Origin: Epiperipatus broadwayi
Taxonomy: Eukaryota; Onychophora; Udeonychophora; Euonychophora; Peripatidae
Assembly: GCA_028023455.1 (NCBI GenBank)
Contig: JAQFVV010006736.1
Location: forward strand, 53,501 to 117,500
Reading direction: 5' to 3'
Length of the DNA: 64,000 nt
Shown here: one piece after another, positions 11,601-23,599 of the stretch
How the letters are laid out: each line of letters starts with the position of its first letter
Position numbering within the stretch: position 1 is the first letter of the stretch
Translations under genes and position numbers: made by a program
Notes under the pieces: generated by a model
Told to the model about the DNA's origin: nothing
The model's database searches: none
What the model saw: only the letters and a program-made list of their open reading frames with translations

Positions 11601-13183
11601 ACCTTTAAAATAAGTTATAGTAAAAGTAGAATTGATATTTATATTTATAGAGAATATATTATTTGGGATAAACATTAGAAGATAGCAGTATAAAAATATA
11701 ATAGTTTTTTAACATGTAAAGTGAAAAAAAAATTAAAAAGTTTTTTTTTTTTATAAATTGAAATTCATAATGAAATAATTGGATTCTTTTTAAATATCAA
11801 AATTATATCAATTTGAGAAATGAAAACATTACAATAAAACGAGAACCATTTAATAACTTTTTTGTAGAGTCTAAAATTAACTACAATGGAGATATTTTTA
11901 CTTGTACTAGTTTAGATTTACGATGGATAAAACTTTTGATCGAATAACTTTAATATTGAATGAAAGAACTGCTGCAATAAAAACAAACATGAATGTTTGC
12001 GTACATTTCGTTTATTCAGTGCTTATATATAGTAGTAAAAGTTAACATTGAAATGAAAGAGTAAAAATAGATGCATTAAAAAAAATCTTAAAACGTTTTG
12101 ATTTGGAAAAAGAATCAAAAGACAATTATTGAATGAACTCAAAATTCTTTCTCAAACAATAAACAACTTTTTACTTATTTGTGTCAGTTGATAACTCATT
12201 ATAAAATATTAATATTTGACAAAGTTGACGAAAACCCCCACAAAATGTTTATATGTAAGATGGTTAAATAAAAGAAAAGAAACCATAAAGATTTAAGGAC
12301 AATGAAGTTTTGTACATGCATTGATTGTGTTTGTATTTATATGAAGGAATACACTATTATTTACAGTAAGATTATTTAAATTATTTACTATTTCCCCTCT
12401 CATGCAAGCGGAAGAAAATGTTATCTATTTACTGATGTAAAACAACTATTAAAAAGTGCTCTTTTATTTTGTTTTGTTTTAATCCTCTTCCAAAAATTAA
12501 TTTAAAAGTAAATAAATTTAGAATTATAACTAAACATTAATATGTTTAGATAGGGTGAAATAGTTTTTAAATAGCCTACTGTAAGCTAATAACTTCTTCA
12601 ATAATCTCTCACAAAGGAATAATTTTAAAAGCAAGAAATATTCACTAGATTTTCCAGAGAAAATTCGAGTGTTTTTTCATCATTATTGTGTCCTCTGGGC
12701 AATAACTAAATATTCATTTAGTACTAAAATTTGCTGGTTAGTTTGATTAGCCGTATCTACTATCTAAAAAATAGTCCAAGGTTAAATAAAATTTAAAAAA
12801 AGTTTCAACTCTTTATCCAGATACGTATTGTGGACATATCAGATTAATATACAACTACTACACCATTAGCTCCCTTCCACACATATGCACACATATATAA
12901 GGAAAATAATTATAAGATTACATTATGTGATCCCTTCATATAAGTAATGCCGATCACAATCTATGGTTTTATTGCTTTATTACAATTTCTTTTTTGCTAA
13001 TAGATAATAAATATGAAATTTCCAATAGTTCATAATTTATTTATACATACAGATTAAATTTATATAAAATTAGCATTATGTAAGCAAATATGTAAGTATG
13101 CAAAATATATAAGTGTACACACACAGACATACACACGAATGAAGAACTATTTCAATTGAAAATATTTTGTGAATTAGACTTAC
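11601..13183. other. AT-rich sequence, probably intergenic or intronic
   Basis: No coding or repeat structure was recognised. The part just left of 13184 would be intron of the gene that owns the minus-strand exon there. Confidence 0.5.
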
Positions 13184-13284
13184 TTAAAACTTTTTCTGCA
13201 GCGCCCACTAGGTCATAGGTTTTTTCATCATCATAGACAAGCCTCACTAGGAATTGACCTTCAATCTCAATTTCCGCCTCTTTC
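13184..13284 (-). CDS. Internal coding exon of an unidentified host gene
   Basis: On the minus strand a pyrimidine-rich acceptor ending TGATTGCAG stops at 13285, and a strong donor GTAAGTC begins at 13183. The 101-bp exon between them has one fully open frame: one base of a split codon, 33 codons, and one base of the next. The other two frames contain stops. The peptide includes [16 protein letters not shown] and then [10 protein letters not shown], acidic and globular in character with no low complexity. Base composition is far less AT-rich than the flanks. The family was not recognised. Neighbouring exons were not found, so introns on both sides must be long or run outside the window. Confidence 0.7.
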
Positions 13285-14469
13285 CTGCAATCATAAAAGA
13301 AACAGCAGAAATTACTTTTGATTGGAAAAGCTGCAGTCTAATCAAAGTGATTTTTTCCATAATCCTTTACTCTGGAACAAATTAGCATAGTAATGAATGA
13401 ATGTGAAAAGCATGCAGTAGATATTTGAATAAGAAAAAAATCACATTAAAAGCTAGGAAATTAAAAAAAGTAATGCTGAGATATTACATACAAAATAATA
13501 TAAAAAAGACTGAATATTAACTATTAGATTATTAACAATATAAAAACATAGAACAAACTAATAAAAATAATTTTAATTGTTAGAATAAAATTAAAACTAT
13601 CTAATTATATAATTTTCCCAGTAAATTCTATCAGTATTACTGCTTACATGATCTAATATTTTATCAGTGATGCAAAAAGATAATAGATGTAAAATCTTGA
13701 TGACAATAATCATATAAACAATACACACTATATTTAAAGATAAAATAAAAAGTAATTTTAAATGAATTAAATTTTTTATAAACGTAATAAATTTAAAATG
13801 TTAATAAATAAATAACATTAATATAAGATGGAAATAATCTGCTTAAAGGAATTCATTATTAGTTTAGAATCCCACCTAATCTTAATCAAATGTTGAACAA
13901 CACTAAAGACAAATTATTTCCAGATGAAGCTCTCAAATACTTACATAAAATTAAATACAATGAACCAATATGTAATGCAATTTACAATGGTGAGTCTCAT
14001 GCCAACTACACTACAAGATTAGCACAGCAGAAATACATACACAATCACGCTAAAACAGATCCCAATATTTAAGTCTATATTTTTTGGAATATAAAATCAA
14101 ATTTGGCCACAATTTTAATTCTTTTAATATTAAAGTTGTTTGATGTAAATAAAAAAAAAGTGAATAAGCAATATACAACTTCATGTACTTAAATTGCTTG
14201 AGATGAAAATATACAATGGATCCAATATTGATCCAGCAGCTAACGTTAATAGAGAGAGTTTCTGTGCTCACTCCAGGGACATATCTTCAACCTCAACTGG
14301 CTCCTAGCAGCCCATTCTCATCATTCAAAATTACTTAAATAGACTCAAATCTCTTAATCATCACATTTCACAGCCATATTACAACACTAAATATTATATT
14401 CATCTATATCCATCCTGGTCCTACTATTATTTCAACCATTATTCTGACAATTAAATTTTTGCTTGCCCC
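13285..14469. other. AT-rich stretch with one unrecognised short frame
   Basis: The part next to 13284 is presumably intron of the minus-strand gene. At 13890-14072 a 60-codon plus-strand frame (starting MLNNTKDKLFPDEA) has a fairly balanced residue mix but no splice context. It may be a remnant of the LINE that follows. No product can be named. Confidence 0.4.
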
Positions 14470-16560
14470 CCTCCCCATCCAACTGTTTTAATGGAAGGTT
14501 TTAACCTTGATTATCAATTACTCATGTCAAAATGGCTTCATCTAATAACCTTTCTACTTATGAGTAGTCAAGGTTTTATGCCTTCTAACTCTGTCATGTT
14601 CCATAATAAGTGGCCTCACTCATTGGTTTTTTTTGCTTTTACTTGTCAATTCTACATCGCTCAATTCAACTTGACCTTAATACTATCCATTTCTCTGACC
14701 ATTCTGGAACATCTGTCATCCCGAATCTTGATGAACTACATATAACAGCTATTAATTTGCATAACACAATTCATGTTCTTTCCTATTATCTGAAACATAC
14801 ATTATGTTGTGAAAATTGGAAATAATTAAAACTTGATCCAATCAAAAGGTACTTCAATTTTATACATATCATCCAATATCCAACATCTGACACATAATGT
14901 ATTGCACTTTCATGATTTCTGTCATTGATTGATGAGTTACATACATGGATTGCATAAATCATGCTTGCATGTAATACATATCAATGTTACAAGTGCTTTT
15001 CTAGGCTTATCAAAAAGCCACCAAGCAACTTAAAAATATCTTACCATTAAAAAAAAGAATGGACCCAAGAATAGACTCACTGGATCCTGGGTCATTCATC
15101 CACACTAAAAGTTCCTGTGGTATTCCAAATTTATGGTAACATGTGTGCAGGCTATAACATGATTAATTCTATATACCAACATTTCAACCAGAGATTAAAA
15201 ATCCACAATGCATTCAGCCACCTTCAGACTTATTTGAACCACTGAATAACAATATACCATGCAAAACCATACAATTTGCTGATAAGTTTGCCACCATGAA
15301 TGACTAGTGTTACCCAAGTTCCAATGGAATTGCTGATTTTGTTTTTGCCCATCTTAGACACTTTACTGCAATATACCTCTGTGACATGGCAAATTATCTG
15401 CCCCAAAGAATATATGACATCAAAGGTCTATATCCAATCTCAATTGTACCATTTAACAATGTTTTAAACAGACTTAATTTCTACTCTTACCAACTTTTGT
15501 CCAATTTCCATGGGATCACTAGGAATTAAGATACTGGAAAAAGTTGTAAAGGATCATGTAGAGCCACACATACTTTCTCTAATCTCTAATATAATTTTTT
15601 TAAAAATCTCTTTTACTTCGCAGGCTGCTCTGAAGTTTAAAGCAGGCTTGAACTCAGTTTAAGACTGAAAAATTATGCTCCAATTACTGTTGACCTAGAT
15701 ACAGAGTCTGCAGTTGACTCTGTTTCCATTTATATTGATATGCTAGCTAACTCTAACATTCCAAGTACCCAGCTGTACATAAGTACCAACATACTATAGA
15801 GCAGAGAGATGCTTATCAGTCTCAATGGAAAAAGTTCACCATGATTGACCATTATATAATCCAGCTCCCCAGGTTCATCTCTTAGTGCACTGCATTTTTA
15901 TTTTTTACATAAAGATCTCTTAAAGCATATACAAAAACATATTTACACTTTCAAATTATATACTCATCAACACATGCCATGCATAGCATACATGGATGAA
16001 GTCACTGTCTTGTAAATATCTCCCCATATTATTAACCATTCTCAATCAATATACCACCACTTATAAACTTAGATCCAACATGAGCAACACAGCAGCATGA
16101 CTTATATACACCACTAAGCCATGTAATCAAATATTTCATGGAAAGACAACTCCTACCTAATGATTTTTATTTTAAATGGGCTCACTTATGATGAAGAACA
16201 CTTTACAAAACAAGCTTCCAGACAATGTGGCATGGAAATCAACTTTCACTACAAAGCTTATCTCTCCCTTTCTAGTAAAATTCACTTATTTAAGAAACTC
16301 ATAATAACTAAAACTACATATTACTTATCTATTGTTAAATTTTCAAAATCATTTATTCCTGCAATTTCTTCCCTATGGAAGAAGCTACCATGGGGTGGAA
16401 GATAGTTTCAATCTCAGCTAAAAGATATAGTTGCCCACCCATTGCTAGTGATCTGGGCCTCCACAGTATCCAAGTGTTCTATATTCAAAACGTCATAAAT
16501 TCCATTATGTCAATTGTTCAAAAGTTCCCAGTGCTCTGAACACTATTACTAGTAATCCTT
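14470..16560 (+). mobile_element. Degenerate non-LTR retrotransposon (CR1/jockey-like LINE)
   Basis: Reverse-transcriptase landmarks appear in order across several frames, broken by stops and shifts. Around 15500-15580 the frame reads ISMGSLGIKILEKVVKDHVE, like the conserved start of LINE RT block 2. Around 15700-15850 are SIYIDMLANSNIPSTQL and then SLNGKSS. Near 15880 comes the remnant of the PQGSxLS block. At about 15985 is AYMDEVTVL, a decayed form of the YADD active site. At 16340-16400 is SFIPAISSLWKKLP, a 3'-end motif typical of CR1/L2-type elements. The element is long dead. Exact clade is uncertain. Confidence 0.55.
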
Positions 16561-17410
16561 ACTTTCTCCTTTCTCAGCTTCATTTCTCCTCACACTTTAC
16601 CAATTGATCCTATATGCATTTGACCAATGAACATTCCCCATGACTGATAAACACACTTACTGGCAAACATATGCCATACTATACATGGAACACAATCAAA
16701 ATTTTATTTCATCCATGCTTGGTATCAATAACTGGCAGCTATGTTGCTCCTTCAAAAGATGGTCCCTGGAGCCTAATTTTTTTGATTTCCTAGTTCATCT
16801 CAACCTACATAGATTACCAGCATCTCATTTTTTCCAGTACCACTATTTATAAAAAAATATATAAATCTGGTCTCCACCTTATGTCATGTGACAGAGGAAA
16901 CTCAACAACACTTCTTCCAGCAGTATTAAATCCTCAATCAAATGAGGTTTACCATGTTAAATACATATAGACAACCAGTTTCATCTATACAACAGCTAGT
17001 TTAATCCTATCAGATGATACATGCACCCAAAGCAAATGCAACAACCTTCATCATATATGTCTTCTGATTCACTTGATTAATCTTCACCATTGGTAACAAC
17101 ACAAAAAAACACCTAGCTACATTTATCAATAAACTTCAACAAATTAAGGCCTGGGATAACAATACTGCATACCCAGATATTTTTGCTATCACCTGGTCAC
17201 TGCTGAAACAATCATCCAATCTATAAAAATCATAGTCCAACAGTAACTACATTGAATAGCATTCAATGATACTATCTATTTCTGACAACATAGCTCACCT
17301 ACACTAACTGCCTCCAAGATCATCTATCACCAGATTACAGAATTTACTTCCCATTTGTCACCAACCACCATAGTTCTATTCTGAATTGATATATAGTTCT
17401 TTATACAGAA
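16561..17410 (+). mobile_element. Probable continuation or second fragment of an old retroelement
   Basis: Composition stays less AT-rich than the background, and open stretches on the plus strand continue (for example 16640-16852, ending HRLPASHFFQYHYL), broken by stops. No diagnostic motif was recognised. The last 44 bp (17367-17410) are duplicated exactly at 18272-18315. Confidence 0.35.
17367..17410 (+). repeat. 44-bp exact direct repeat, copy 1
   Basis: The unit begins accatagttctattctgaat and ends tttatacagaa. It recurs without mismatch at 18272-18315, about 905 bp downstream, where it sits directly against the right arm of a hairpin element. Confidence 0.9.
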
Positions 17411-17664
17411 TCCATAACTTGATTTCATACCACATGGATAATAAGTTACCTCCCTATTATACTGCCAGATTAATAATTACAAAAATAATAATTAAGATTA
17501 ATTTAGTGACTATATAACTTTCAATATAACACCAGATTTTATAATCTTAAATCATATCTATCTATGTATGAAATTAAATACAAAATGATTGCATTTGTAG
17601 CCCTTGCAATCAAAATTATGTAATTCTATGTATCACAAAAGATTACTAAAGATTGTTTTGAAAA

Positions 17665-17733
17665 ATAATAATAATAATTATTATTATCATCATCATCATC
17701 ATCATCATTAGTATTATTATTATTATTATTATT
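17665..17733. repeat. Trinucleotide microsatellites (AAT)n/(ATC)n/(ATT)n
   Basis: Runs of AAT, then ATC (CATCATCATCATC), then ATT follow each other. They look like a mutated A-rich or trinucleotide tail. Confidence 0.85.
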
Positions 17734-17916
17734 GCAGCTTTGAGATTTCATGAGAAGTTTGAGTACTTGGAAATAATTCAAATGAGTCATGATTCATAGA
17801 TTTTGACTACAGAGGCTGTAATTTTCACCGAACATTGCAATATTATTATGTATTTTTAAAAAATCTATGAAGTACAAAGGTGAAAACTGACTTTCAATTA
17901 AACATTCATTGCAAAC

Positions 17917-18450
17917 AAAGAGTTCTTTCACTATAAACTCATCAACACTCCTTTAACACTTTAAGCAAATAATTTTATTTATTTAACCGTTTAGACTGTA
18001 CTAGCAGTCTTCGTCAGATCTACAACATAAAAAAATTAGATAAATATTATATCAATACAACCAAAATTATTATTCTTCATATTCTCATATAAAATTATAA
18101 TAAAACAAAATAATATAAAGCAAAAACAACTCCAAAACCTTTCAACCAAAATTTTCCCATATCTTTTAAAAAAACCAAAACATAAAACCTAAACTATAAA
18201 AAATAATAATAAAAAATTTTTAATAATAAAAATATAAAAATTTCTTTAAAATCATTTTTAAATTATTTTTTACCATAGTTCTATTCTGAATTGATATATA
18301 GTTCTTTATACAGAAACTGTTAAATAAATAAAATTATTTGCTTAAAGTGTTAAAGGAGTGTTGATGAGTTTATAGTGAAATATAAAAAGAAGCAAAATAT
18401 AGAGGGAGAAAGAAAAAATGGATAAGAGTTATATGTGAAAAGAGTTCTTT
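17917..18450 (+). mobile_element. Hairpin retroposon, family D
   Basis: An exact 12-bp direct repeat, aaagagttcttt, lies at 17917-17928 and 18439-18450. Two 66-bp inverted arms with one mismatch (17926-17991 and 18315-18380) begin just inside the left repeat. The loop holds a TCGTCAG-plus-hairpin motif at 17990-18017, an A-rich stretch, and a 44-bp unit copied from 17367-17410. A single-copy tail (18381-18438) follows the right arm. No protein is encoded. Confidence 0.65.
18272..18315 (+). repeat. 44-bp exact direct repeat, copy 2
   Basis: Identical to 17367-17410. It ends exactly where the right arm of the family D hairpin begins. Confidence 0.9.
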
Positions 18451-18910
18451 AATAACTCCTCAACTAAAAACAATGAAGAGGAGAGCAATATACATGAGGT
18501 TTTCCAATTGGCATGTTGTGAAAATGCTAGAATTTTAAATCTTTGTTTCTTGATCTAAGAATATCTAGATAGCAATTTAGCAAACAATATTGGATGGCCA
18601 TCTGATGATTATCTAAAATAAAAATTCCAAGACTGCTGAAAACATTTTAACGTTTACTTGGCCTAAGTCATAGGCGTGGCAAATCGGTTCACATGTGAAT
18701 CTTTATTTTTTTTGTAGTTTATTATTCTAAATGTTTTTAAAGTTAACTATTAGTTGTTTTAAAAAAAAAAAAAAAATTTAAAGTATTGCCAAATATCTTC
18801 ATTCTGACAATTAAAGGGCATAAAGCAATAAAAACAAGTTGCTATATTTTAAGATTAAAAAATAAATATTAAACATCTGCTACTAATAAGTATGTAAAAA
18901 AATTAAAAAG

Positions 18911-19191
18911 TTCTAGTTTATTAAATAAAGAGCTCTGCTAATTTGCTCTAACAAGCTTTATTGATAAAGGCCAGCTAAACAAACCATTTAAAAATCTCTA
19001 TTTTGAAAACCACTCCTTAGCTTTAGACCCATGGTTTCATGCTTTGGCACCACCATCGGTCTGAGGTCTTTTTTTTAGCTGACATTTGTCAATGAAGCTT
19101 GTTAGAGCAAATTAGCAGAGGTCTATATTTTTTATTTACAAACTTAAAAATTGAGTCATGTGATATATGACTTTGATTTTCTAGTTTATTA
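18911..19191 (+). mobile_element. Hairpin retroposon, family B, copy 1
   Basis: An exact 13-bp repeat, ttctagtttatta, at 18911-18923 and 19179-19191 flanks a 255-bp element. The head is a hairpin with arms of about 50 bp (about 18930-18978 and 19077-19125), containing GCTAATTTGCTCTAACAAGC and its complement. The loop contains CCATGGTTTCATGCTTTG. The tail contains GTCATGTGATATATGA. Loop and tail words are shared with the reverse-oriented copy at 38455-38824. Confidence 0.7.
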
Positions 19192-20174
19192 TTTTATGAG
19201 AATGGAAATATTTTTTTCTTATTAAAATTTATTAGTTAGGAATACTGATAGATAAAATCTTTTGTTTTAATCAAAATGCTTCTTGTATCACCACCATCCA
19301 CTAGTGCAGAAAGTAAAAAAGGATATTCAGAGTTTAATAAAATTGAGATGAAGGGTGTAGTAGGATAAAAACAAAAAGTGTATTTAAAAAACAAATAACA
19401 AAAATAATACTTTATTTATATTATAGTTACTTTTAATTTTTATAAAGAATATGTCTAACTCTTCTGAGAATACAATTCGGAGTATTTTCATTTTATCAAT
19501 CTATTATAATAATTCTTAAAAATCAAATACAAATAAAATCTTTGTTTATAAAATTCTAAATGCATTTGTTAATTTTTAGAGTTTTTAATGCCATAAAACA
19601 AATACAGTATTCTACAGTGACATTTTCCTCACAGTATTAAATATTTTGTTACTTATGGTGGAATCATGGCGGCTGTTTGTTGTATCTAAACAAAGCTGAT
19701 CTTTATCTGTAAAAAAATATATAAAACTGGTATTGTAAATCAAATTAATTAATTCTTGGGAATTGATAAAAAGTTCAAGATATGGGAATGCCATAACGGA
19801 GCATAATTTGTAAACTTGCTCTAAAGTTTGCCAGTCCACCACTGCACAAAACTATAGAGGGTATATAAAAGTCTTAATAAAACTAGATAACTAGGTTCAA
19901 AATCACCATACTTAAATGTGAAGCATATCCTAACATTTTTAATAAGTTTTAAAGTATTATAAGATCAATGTTCTTCACTCTATTTTAAAACTATCAACTA
20001 TAAGCTTAAATAATCAATGGGTATAAATAATATAGAGCTATGAATGTCCACTGATTACTAAGGATTACAACATATGCCTCTAGAGTAGGTTTTTCAGAAC
20101 AGCTTTTAGAAACATGAAAAAGTCATGTGACAATATTATTAGTTTTAAAATATATTGATTACTAATTAATATTA
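19192..20174. other. AT-rich stretch without recognisable genes
   Basis: No coding frame, exon or repeat was recognised. A minus-strand frame at 19612-19842 has no supporting feature. Confidence 0.5.
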
Positions 20175-20445
20175 CAATAAAATTTTAATAGCAATATTAG
20201 CGATTAAGCCAATGCACATGCGCTTTAAAGATAAATTATAAATGAATACTCTTAATTTTTCCAGACATGAGATATAGTATTTTAGAAAGAATGAAATGAA
20301 TCCACCCATTTTTTCAACCCAAACGTTTAAGTATGGGCAAATCAATTTATCTTTAAAGCGCATGTGCATTGGCTTAGTCGCTCATATTACTATTATATAG
20401 AAAAAACATAGCGCTATATAAAATACTAGCTCAATAAAATTTTAA
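20175..20445 (+). mobile_element. Hairpin retroposon, family C, copy 2
   Basis: An exact 14-bp repeat, caataaaattttaa, at 20175-20188 and 20432-20445 flanks a 243-bp element. The hairpin arms are about 45 bp (about 20194-20238 and 20343-20389) and contain AAGCCAATGCACATGCGCTT. The tail contains AGCGCTATATAAAATACTAG. Head and tail words are shared with the copy at 6497-6638. Confidence 0.7.
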
Positions 20446-20901
20446 GAAATATGTATTTAGAAGATGAAATTGCCAAAAAATAGAGATAAAAAAATAAAGA
20501 AATGAATAAATAAGAAACTACAAGCAAAAATCAAATTAGTTCATTCAATATTAGTATAAACTACTTAAAAATCATACACAATAAAACAATTACTAGAATA
20601 AGGTAGACTAAAGAATTAAGTAAATAATTTAGCAGTGATAAAGAAAATAATTAGAGAATAAACTCAGATATAATTGAATGACAGAAAATGTAACTATTGT
20701 TTTTTTTTTAAAAAAAATACATAAACAAACAAACAAACAAACAAACTATATAGATGTTTAATCTGAATAAAAAATGGCAAAGGATTACCACACCCTTTTT
20801 CAAGTTCAAAACTCTATATTATTTTAATATTTTCCTTAAGATTTGAGATGATAGTATATTAGATGTGATAACATGTTGGATTATTTCCATCAGCTATCAT
20901 T
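20446..20901. other. AT-rich stretch with a small AAAC run
   Basis: Nothing but A/T-rich sequence and a short (AAAC)n run near 20724-20745 was seen. Confidence 0.5.
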
Positions 20902-21038
20902 AAATATTGAATGTAGTCTTGCATTGGTGGTCGAGAGGTCAGCGCGAATGCCTTGCACTTGCAGGCAGTTGCCCGGGTTGCGGGTTCGCGTCCCGGCCGA
21001 TGCTATGACACTTTAAAAAAAAAAAAATATTGAATGTA
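20902..21038 (+). mobile_element. tRNA-derived SINE, family 1, copy 1
   Basis: Exact 14-bp target duplications, aaatattgaatgta, lie at 20902-20915 and 21025-21038. The 109-bp body begins with a tRNA-like unit: a 7-pair acceptor stem (GCATTGG with CCGATGC), an A-box region GTGGTCGAGAGGTCAGCGCG and a B-box region GGGTTCGCGTCCC. A short tail TATGACACTTT and poly(A) follow. The tRNA part is an ordinary class I size. Insertion by LINE machinery is the expected mechanism. Confidence 0.85.
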
Positions 21039-21460
21039 CAGAAAAATTTAAACTTTATTTAAAATTTTCAAATACAAACAACTTGTTATATTTGAAATGC
21101 GACATACTATGTATACCTCAAGTGTAATTGTAATTACAGAGATTTGAAAGTCTGTTTTCAAATCACCTATAATAAACTCTTGTTAGTAATAGCACATAAA
21201 TACAATAAATACAGATAAAAGTTTAGACTTTATTTAAACTTTTCAAAACAAACAACTTGTTAGTAATAATACCCAACAACAACTAACAAGTTGCTAGTAT
21301 TTAAAGTTTCATTAAAGTTTAAAATTTTATCTTTGTTGTCTCCTTGCGTATTATTACTAACAAGTAATTTGTATTTGAAAAATTTAAATAAGGTTTAAAA
21401 TTTTCTATAGATTCAACATTTAATACTAGATAATGGAAATGTTCCATCATATTATCACAT
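21039..21460. other. AT-rich spacer with small repeated words
   Basis: Short related words (ACAACTTGTTA, TTTAAACTTT) recur around 21060-21370 in both orientations, which suggests local rearrangement. No gene was seen. Confidence 0.4.
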
Positions 21461-21583
21461 GTTTATTATCTTTTTTTTTTTTTAATGTGTCAAAGCGTCG
21501 GCCGGGAAGCGAACCACGGGACAACTGCTTGTAAGGCGGCTGTGCTAACCACTCGGCCATCAACGCTTGACATTGTTTATCTT
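21461..21583 (-). mobile_element. tRNA-derived SINE, family 1, copy 2
   Basis: Read on the minus strand, the body starts GCGTTGATGGCCGAGTGGTT (A-box region) and continues to a B-box region and CCGACGC. A tail TTTGACACATTAAA and poly(A), seen as poly(T) at 21471-21483, follow. Flanking words tgtttattatctt and tgtttatctt suggest an imperfect target duplication. Confidence 0.8.
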
Positions 21584-21929
21584 TACTAGTAAAAACACAG
21601 CTTTTACTCAAAAGCTAATTTTTATGTTAAAATGAGAGTTTATTAGTTTTAATTAACAAGTTTTACAAACGCTTACAAAAATAAAGCAATTAACAAAAAC
21701 TACATCTTTAGAATTTTATTTAGTATAATGCGCTTTATAGCAAGCCTCAACACAAACTTAAATATACAAAAAGAGCGATAATAATGTTATTGAGAGTATG
21801 AATAGCTTTTTTTTTTTAATAAGAGATTTTAATTCGGCTAAAGTTTTTGTTAAAAAAAGACAGAAATTCACTATTTGTGAAGCAATTTTATAGTAGGTAT
21901 TAATTAACAATAAGATAAAGCATAAAATG
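21584..21929. other. AT-rich stretch without recognisable genes
   Basis: No gene or repeat structure was recognised between two SINE copies. Confidence 0.5.
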
Positions 21930-22059
21930 TAATTATTTATCTTTTCTTTTTTTTCATATGTCATAGCATCGTCCGGAGGCGAACCCACAACCGTCTGCAA
22001 CCAACTACTTGCTTCCAAGGCAGCTGCGATGATCTCTCGCTTGATTAATTATTTATCTT
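21930..22059 (-). mobile_element. tRNA-derived SINE, family 1, copy 3
   Basis: Exact 14-bp target duplications, taattatttatctt, lie at 21930-21943 and 22046-22059. The minus-strand tRNA-like part is more diverged than in copies 1 and 2 and has lost good A-box pairing. The tail word ATGACATATG and poly(A) are still recognisable. Confidence 0.8.
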
Positions 22060-22694
22060 GATGTGTAAATAAATAAGAAAGTCTATTTAGGATGGAGTTA
22101 ATTTGAAGCAAATGTTTGCGGTTCCTCGATTGAGCGCTTAGTACACATTATGTTTCGGAACAAAGATTTTTATACTTAATTTAATTGTATTTAATCAAAC
22201 TATAAGATCAAAATATAAAAGAAAAAAGTAAGTACTTTGGACAGTATAATAACATGCAGGTATACATATATATTTATTATATTATAACAAGTTTAAAAAT
22301 TATTAAAAATAGACCAATTTTAAAATAAACTTATTAGTAAAGTTTAATTCTCATTTAAAAAAAAAAGAATAATAAAAGAAAGCCCTTGTAAATATAACAG
22401 TATCATGAAGATTTCAATTTTTCTTTTTTTACAAAAGGACGATCAAATAGGCATAGAAAATAAATATTATGAAAGCACTTTAGCAAAAAAAAAAAAAATT
22501 TTCAAAAAACAAATAAAACGTTTCAATATAACAAAGCAATAAAAGTAATAATAGTTGAAGACCTTTGGGATTAAGAACTTGAAATAAAAAATTATTTAAA
22601 CTAAAAAAAAAACATATTTTTAGAGAAATGAAAACGATAATAGTTTAAAGCATTATATGGTATTATGTGTAAATATATAAATATTAAGATAATA
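22060..22694. other. AT-rich stretch without recognisable genes
   Basis: No gene or repeat structure was recognised. Confidence 0.5.
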
Positions 22695-23125
22695 GGTCTT
22701 GTAAAGCTTAGTGCAGTCATGAAGTGTCAGATCATGAAATGTAGAGTCCTTGCAATGATACCCATACTAGTACTTTCAAGGGCTTAACCTTTTTATAAAC
22801 TCTCAAACAATACCACCTTACAGTCAAGAGTATAATTATTTTGCCCAGCCTGATTGAATGCAATAACAGAGTGTCGGCTATGAAGCGCAAAGTCTTCAGA
22901 TTGATTTCAACTCTGGCATTTTTGAAGTTTGTTCGAAAAAAATTATATGATTGTTAGCTTGTGCTATGAGGTTTATGCCAGTGGTAGATGTCAGACATTG
23001 GTATGTGGAGTCTTATGATTGATTCTGGTACTAGTAATTCCTGCACTTGATTGAATTCGGTGGTGCTAGTTAATAGCTCAACTTCCTTTGAATTTTCGAG
23101 CAATAATGTTATTTGAATATCTATT
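22695..23125 (+). mobile_element. Cluster of three decayed family 2 SINE-like copies
   Basis: Three units lie in tandem on the plus strand at about 22695-22830, 22856-22955 and 22966-23125. Each has an A-box-like word (TTAGTGCAGTCATGAAGT in the first), then a word like GATTGATTC, and a tail of the CAATAA type (TTCGAGCAATAATG in the third). The order matches the copy at 11451. All are heavily mutated. The clustered, same-strand arrangement suggests tandem duplication or repeated insertion in one tail. Confidence 0.4.
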
Positions 23126-23599
23126 TTAATGGGAAATAGATGCAAATATATGTTATGTTCAGGAGCACAGTCTATACAATGAAGGTCAATTAAATAGATA
23201 TTGTAAAATAATAATTTGTATACTTTGCTGCATCTTTACATCTGCTCAAATGATAGCAAAAATGATTTGTGTCACACACAATGTCTATGTTAAGAACAAG
23301 CAACTGTATACATATAAATTATTATTTTTTGGGTTAAACTATGGTTATTTTTCATTACATACCAATATTTTGATGAACTAACATCCACCATTGTCAAGGT
23401 TAACTTTTGAAAAAAAATCATTAGATCTCAAACAGTAATGTGACTGAGTGTGAGATGAGAAATGAGATTTAACTTGAAATAGTTCAGCATTCAAAACAGG
23501 TGCTTATCAAAATGTTTATTTTCCTGTTTTTTCACCTATTAATTTTAAGTTAATATTAGAAGACAGAGATAAAATGAGAGGTTTCCTCATAGCTGGATT
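23126..23599. other. AT-rich stretch without recognisable genes
   Basis: No gene or repeat structure was recognised. Confidence 0.5.

Noticed and set aside
21758-22018. 86-codon minus-strand frame as a gene
   Set aside because: Its start lies inside SINE copy 3, and the rest is AT-rich low-complexity sequence.
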